From assembly GCF_041296385.1 (NCBI RefSeq), contig NC_091013.1, forward strand, positions 31,505,001-31,569,000: DNA of 64,000 bases, in the 5' to 3' direction. How positions within the stretch are numbered: the stretch's first letter is position 1; every line of letters starts with the position of its first letter. Made by a program: the position numbers and the translations under genes. Source of the DNA: Aphelocoma coerulescens (taxonomy: Eukaryota > Chordata > Aves > Passeriformes > Corvidae). The notes below the pieces were generated by a model. It did no database searches and was not told where the DNA came from. It worked only from the letters and a program-made list of their open reading frames with translations. Of the stretch, positions 58,928 to 64,000 are shown in pieces.

Positions 58928-61708
58928 GTATGTTCAAAACCTAGTAGCTTTTTTTTTTTAAAGAGGTAAATAGCACTGTGGTTAAAAAGGGGTTACAGTT
59001 TTGTGATACATGCTAAAGGGGTGGTATAAACCTTTTTACTTTATTTGAAAACACATAATTAAGTTCGAAAGAAAGTTTTTAATTACCAGGTTTTGAAGTC
59101 TGTGTTCACAACAATCACTAAATTTCATTATTAATAAGTGCAGACCTTTGAATAGCTTTAAATCACCATTTAAAAAATAAACTAAGTAATTTGAAAGCTA
59201 TTTATGCTTGTCTCCACCACGTTCTGTAGTTGGACAAACGGTAACTGAGGCACCTAATTTACATAAATGTTTAGAATACTACTGTCTCATGTATATTTAA
59301 GAACTGAAGATACATGGAACCACATTGTTTTGTTAGGCAATGAGCCATAAATTTAGCACCCAAATTTGCATCATCCCATTCTTTCTTTTTCTTTCTTTTT
59401 ATTCTATAAGAATTTTTATATATATAGAATCGTTTCCTATGAGAAAAAAGAAATATGAAATAACTCCTGCCATGTTGTTAACAAGATGCAGTTATCTTGT
59501 AGATAAGAGTTTATGGTGGAGCATTTGCTGTTTTTCATTTGAAAAAAGAATGTCTTTTGTGTGTCAACCAAATTCAGTTTGGAGGAATGTTGCTTACCCT
59601 TCCAGTCTTAAAACTGACCAGTTTCTCTTTGTAAACATTAGGAAATAAGACTGGCATCATGGGTTGTGTTTTGTTTTAATTTGAAAACTAGGGTGGGTAT
59701 ATGTCAGCAAAAGTTAAGAAACTGGAGGATCAATTCCGTTCAGATTCAGCCATACAACAACAGAGGGATGGAACTTCATCAAGTATCTTTAGTGGAGTCG
59801 CCATCTACGTCAATGGCTTGACAGGTGAATCTTTATTTTTTTTAAGGATCTGTTTTGTGTTGTTCTCATGTTTACCATCCTGAGTAGAGGTAACTGTAAA
59901 ACACATGAATTTGCAACTAAGTAAATAACGTGACAATTACTGTATATGTTTTGTATGTTCCATTGTTTTTAATGATTAAGGTTTTCAATAAAAAATCAGA
60001 TTTACATTCTGAATATAAATATTGCTTTACTATATCATTTACATGAGATAACTTGTAGAAATAGGAGAAGATCTTTCCATATTTCTGTGATCTTATTATA
60101 TGAAATGAAGCTTTTAATATCCTCCATCCTCCTACACTTACTAAAGTTTTAATTTCTCAAATTAGTGATGGTTAGATTGTATGCTTAAATTTATGTTTGG
60201 GAGAATGCGTCAAGGTTTCCTTGCTCAGAGCGGCATAATGTGTGAGACAGAACCTACTAATAGTGGAAGGAGGAGCAAGAGAAGAGGTAAGACATTCATG
60301 CATTGTAGGGACCATCTGTGATGGAGTGATAGGGCATGTTAGCTGGAGTAAGGTTTTTTATTTACCATGCTTATGTTCATACGTCTGTTTACTTCATAAA
60401 GCAGCTTAATAACCTTTTGGAAACTCCCCAGAAGCCTTTTTGAGGGATCTATGCCAGGAATGTTGTGATTATTATGTAACTGATCCATAGCGCTCCTGTG
60501 AGATAGATTTAGTGCTGGTTTAAGCACAGGGCTCAGACGGATTGAAAAAGGTAAGGTGGCTATGTTAAACTATTAATACATCTGGATTGGTTTTTTAATG
60601 CAGGCACTTTCTTTAGTGAGAATCCAACATTTGTGTATTCTTCAAGCTGCTAGTCCCCAAACAGAGCTCTAGAAGGTGGTTGTCCAAAAGGCTGGAGTAG
60701 GAAGGATAACACTTGGAAAGAGTGTGTGCTATTTTTAGTTAAAAGTTAGAGGTATAATGGAGTGTTAGACATCTTTTTGAGAGTTGACAGGAAGGAATTG
60801 TAACTGTATCCTTTAAAAAATTTTTTGTCCTTCTTGTATTGTTCAGATTTTTTTGGAAAGTATCTTGTGTTAGATTCAGTATTCAGACATTGTGTTACTG
60901 CTGACCCAAATCTTTTGGTGCCTATGTGACACCACTGCAAGCGTTTTCCAAAGCTAACACTTTTTTCTGGTTTTTCCCCACCTCTGCTTGCAAAATAAGT
61001 ACTCTTTTTAACACAATTGAGAAGTTGTTAGCTTTTATGGTATTCTTTGTTCCCTCTCATGACTCACGAATAACGTGGTAAGGAAGGAATGAGTTAACTG
61101 CTTGTAGGAGTTCTGCACTGTCGCTAAACCCTTTTGATATTATTTTCTGTTGCTTCTGGGTATATACTATTCTCCCAAACTCTGGTGAAAAGATAAGCTA
61201 ATTTTGTATTATGTTGATGTAAAGCATTTTTTTATATAGTTTAACATTATATCTACTTGAGTATTTTTTTCCTGCCCTCCACCATACGTATTGTGGGGAG
61301 ATCCTCTACAACAAGTAGAATATTCGCATTTCGAATCAAGTGTTTTCAAAACCAGTTTTCTGCATTTCTTGCAAAATGTTTTTCTGATTTGTTCTTTGAA
61401 GAACTTGTAAGTTTTTTTCAGGGATAAAGCAATGGATTGCACTCTTTCTGATCATGGCATCATATTTATCAATTAAAGTTCTTTTTCTTACTGTATTTGC
61501 TGACACTAAACAGGAGTATTTCTGGTTTTAATTTTATAGATCCCTCAGCTGATGAATTAAGACGGCTGATGATGTTACATGGAGGCCAATACCATGTGTA
61601 CTATTCCAGATCAAAAACAACTCACATTATTGCCACCAATCTTCCAAATGCCAAAATAAAAGAACTGAAAGGAGAAAAAGTAGTTCGGCCAGAGTGGATC
61701 ATAGAAAG
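58871..61708 (+). CDS. REV1: REV1 translesion DNA polymerase, N-terminal part (three coding exons)
   Basis: REV1 is a Y-family deoxycytidyl transferase that inserts dCMP opposite abasic sites and damaged G, and is the scaffold for polymerase zeta and other bypass polymerases at stalled forks. Exons 58871-58927, 59692-59824 and 61540-61708 join in phase and encode about 119 residues. The N-terminus is MRRGGWRKRA, then GGYMSAKVKKLEDQFRSD. The BRCT domain begins near residue 49 (SSIFSGVAIYVNGLT) and includes LMMLHGGQYHVYYSRSKTTH, IIATNLPNAKIKELKGEK and VVRPEWIIE, which has the conserved BRCT Trp. These are close to mammalian REV1. The catalytic, ubiquitin-binding and C-terminal domains lie beyond the window. 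The start is the conserved one, with A at -3. Confidence 0.96.
58928..61539 (+). other. REV1: REV1 introns 2 and 3
   Basis: Introns 58,928-59,691 and 59,825-61,539 are AT-rich and show no gene or recognisable repeat. Confidence 0.7.
59692..59824 (+). CDS. REV1: REV1 second coding exon
   Basis: Acceptor GAAAACTAG and donor ACAG|GTGAAT enclose 44 codons plus one base. It carries the linker KVKKLEDQFRSD and the first strand of the BRCT domain. The QQQRDGTSS stretch is slightly longer than the human one I recall. Confidence 0.94.
61540..61708 (+). CDS. REV1: REV1 third coding exon (BRCT core)
   Basis: Acceptor ATTTTATAG and donor AAAG|GTAAGT. The exon completes a split Asp, encodes residues 65-119 of the BRCT domain and ends two bases into the next codon. 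The sequence is almost unchanged from mammals. Confidence 0.95.
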
Positions 61709-64000
61709 GTAAGTGTAGGTCTACTGAATTTGGAGATTTCTCCTTTTGGGGAAAAACAGGCCAAGAAAAATCTGAAGAGAAAAAAAAATTTAAAAGATTG
61801 CATTTTGAGATTATGATTTAGCTTAAAATAAATAAGTCATGGAACAGCTGAGTAGAAATACCACTGTTATATTGAAGATTGGCCTTCGCTAGGGATTGTT
61901 CCTTCTGAAACTTCACCAAGAACATTCAGAAAGTTTCAGGCATATTAGGAAACTGAACATTATTCTGTTACTTTCATTGACTATCTAACCAGTTGACCAG
62001 ACTTCATCTCAGGATGTTAAATAACTACTATGTGATTGTTTTTAAAATGCCTACCTAGTGTATTGCATAAGTTTCATGTCATTTGTATACAAAGAAAGAT
62101 GACAATTGAAAAGTGTTCTCATAAAATTGGAATTAATCCATCTAAACGTTTATTGTGTTGTGACTTTGTAAGAAAATAATAAAAACAAAAAGGGAAAAAA
62201 AAGTCCACATTTTATTTACAAAGAATTTATGTTCTTTGGTTTCTCCATGCCCTGGAATATACAGAATCCACTGAAATTGTTCTTAGGTCCTTGATAAAGA
62301 CGATAGCCAAGCTCAGAGCAGTTAATGTGGCTTGCATTTATCTTCTTCCATCACCCCTGTGTTTAAGCACTTGGAAAACTGATGGTAGGTGTGGTTTTAT
62401 TTGAAAGATGTGACTGTTTTTTACTGGCACCATTAAAGCTTGTTGTGATTTTGACCAAGATGGAAAAACCAATTTGTATACATTCAGTAGAGACCTGATG
62501 GAACCTGATGTATGAAATCTCTTAAATTTTTTTCTTCTAATGTCTTGTGTTCAGGTTCTGCATCCTACTTCTGAAAGGTCATACTGTAGAATAAGTCAAA
62601 AGAACCGAGTGTAGGCAGATATATGAGTTTGGGCACAAAGAAATGGGGAATTCACTGTCTTAGCACAACAGGGTTCATACCAGAATCTACAGTAGAAGCT
62701 CATTTCACAACCACCTCTCTTTTCTTTCCCTTCTTCTTAACAATATTAAAGAATACTCAGTGATTAAATAATCCATCTCTGTATATGGAATACCAAATTA
62801 CATTCTCAGTAGATCAGTTGGTGAAAATCAGTGTAGTAGATGTAGAGTCTCCAGTTTCATAGAATTAGAAGGGACCTTAAAGATCATCTGGTTCCAACCT
62901 CTTTGCTATGGACTAGGTCATCTTCCACTAGACCAGGTTGCTCAAAGCCTCATCTGTCTGGGTATGAGGCATCCACAGCTTCTCTGAGCAACCTGTTCCA
63001 GTGCCTCACCATCCTCACAGTAAAGACCTTCTTTCTAATACCTAATCAAAACTACCCTCTTTCAGCTTCAAGTTATTCCCCCTTGTCCTGTCACTACACA
63101 CCCTTGTAAAAAGCCCCTCTCCCGTTTTCTTGTAGGCAATATGATGGGTTTGTAATTTTTTCAGTTTGGTTAAGAATCTCCCCTAAAATGTTGCTGTCAC
63201 AAGCTGCTGGTAAAACGGTGTTGTTAGATCTTAGGTCTTGTCACCCAGGGTTGCAAAATTAAGAAGTTGTTTGTCTGTGGACCTTTGATTTGTTTCTTAT
63301 GTGCATATATTATGATTTAGTCCTTAATTACATGATCACATGCCATCTTTTTTCACTGTGGCACCTGCCACATTCTCTGCACAGAAAAGATTGAGTTCAG
63401 GTTGCAGACTGCTAGTACAGTGACTTGGCTTTTGCTTCTTGTCTACATAACCCTGTTCCTTACTTTCCTGCATGTGACTCAAATTCTTTGCTGGTAATGA
63501 AATGAATAATTAATTCCTGTCTTTTATTGGTGCTTATCACCATCTGTCTTGCTTTCCAAAGATTAATGAACATAACATGGCACCATTACAATGGCTATTA
63601 TTTAATTTATTTTTTTTTTTTGAGAGCCACCAAAAAGACATTAAAGTAAAACACCAGAAATGTTCATAGTTTGGAATATGCCATGGAAACTGTATAAGAT
63701 CCTGCAGAGCTACTTGCATAAGGATCATAAGGCATGTGCAGAACTTCATTGCTGCATTAAAAGGTTTGCATATTCTGAACTATGGTCTAAAGTCAGACTC
63801 TTATAAACCTATTGTTAAATGCAAGTAGCTCTAGAATTTTGGTTTAATTAGCATCCCAAAGAGATCCTGTGTAACAGTAGTTGCAAAATCCAGTTTCCAG
63901 TGTAGTAGTGTGGTTGCTGTAGTGACAAAATCATTCTTTCTGCATGCCCTTTATTGTGTGTTTTTGCTACCTCTCCATTTTTGCAATAAATGAAGAGGAT
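61709..64000 (+). other. REV1: REV1 intron 4 (5' part, runs off the window)
   Basis: No further REV1 exon is recognisable before the window ends. The only identified element is a CR1 copy at about 62.9 kb. Confidence 0.7.
62856..63130 (-). repeat. CR1 LINE fragment, 3' part
   Basis: Reverse orientation: TTCATAGAATTAGAAGGGAC, GATCATCTGGTTCCAACCTC and CATCCACAGCTTCTCTGAGC, then CCCTTGTCCTGTCACTACAC. It is 5' truncated within an intron of REV1. Confidence 0.92.

Overview
The window is avian nuclear DNA. Chicken-repeat-1 (CR1) LINE fragments in both orientations, with the typical bird CR1 3' end, and the AFF3-REV1 gene order support this. I cannot name the species. Most of the sequence is intron or intergenic DNA.

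Layout. From 1 to 13,198 is the 3' part of AFF3 (+ strand): six coding exons encoding the conserved C-terminal homology domain and the stop codon, followed by a probable long 3' UTR. From about 17.5 to 43.6 kb is intergenic DNA with CR1 copies, an orphan CpG island near 40.2 kb and one compact provirus. From about 43.6 to 45.1 kb is the CpG-island promoter and non-coding first exon of REV1 (+ strand). After an intron of about 14.4 kb, the first three REV1 coding exons (58,871-61,708) encode the N-terminus and most of the BRCT domain. The rest of REV1 lies beyond the window.

The outstanding object is a 2.2-kb provirus on the minus strand at 27,208-29,427. It has two LTRs of 290 and 286 bp that differ at about five bases plus a 4-bp TA-repeat indel. 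They have TG...CA ends and are bounded by a perfect 6-bp target-site duplication (CTTAGT). The element has no recognisable pol or env. Its interior starts with an ATG-initiated ORF whose first ~95 residues resemble a betaretrovirus-like Gag matrix N-terminus. This runs into a GC-rich segment and is followed, in another frame, by an intact ORF with a Y-box-type cold-shock domain. The structure is that of a transducing retrovirus: a host Y-box (YBX) coding sequence sits where gag-pol-env should be. The domain is only about 60-65% identical by eye to vertebrate YBX1, while the LTRs are nearly identical. The cargo therefore seems to have diverged long before this copy inserted, which suggests a lineage of elements carrying it.

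AFF3 (transcription elongation scaffold) and REV1 (translesion polymerase) are functionally unrelated neighbours in conserved order. Exon boundaries come from reading splice signals and matching remembered family sequence; no search was run.
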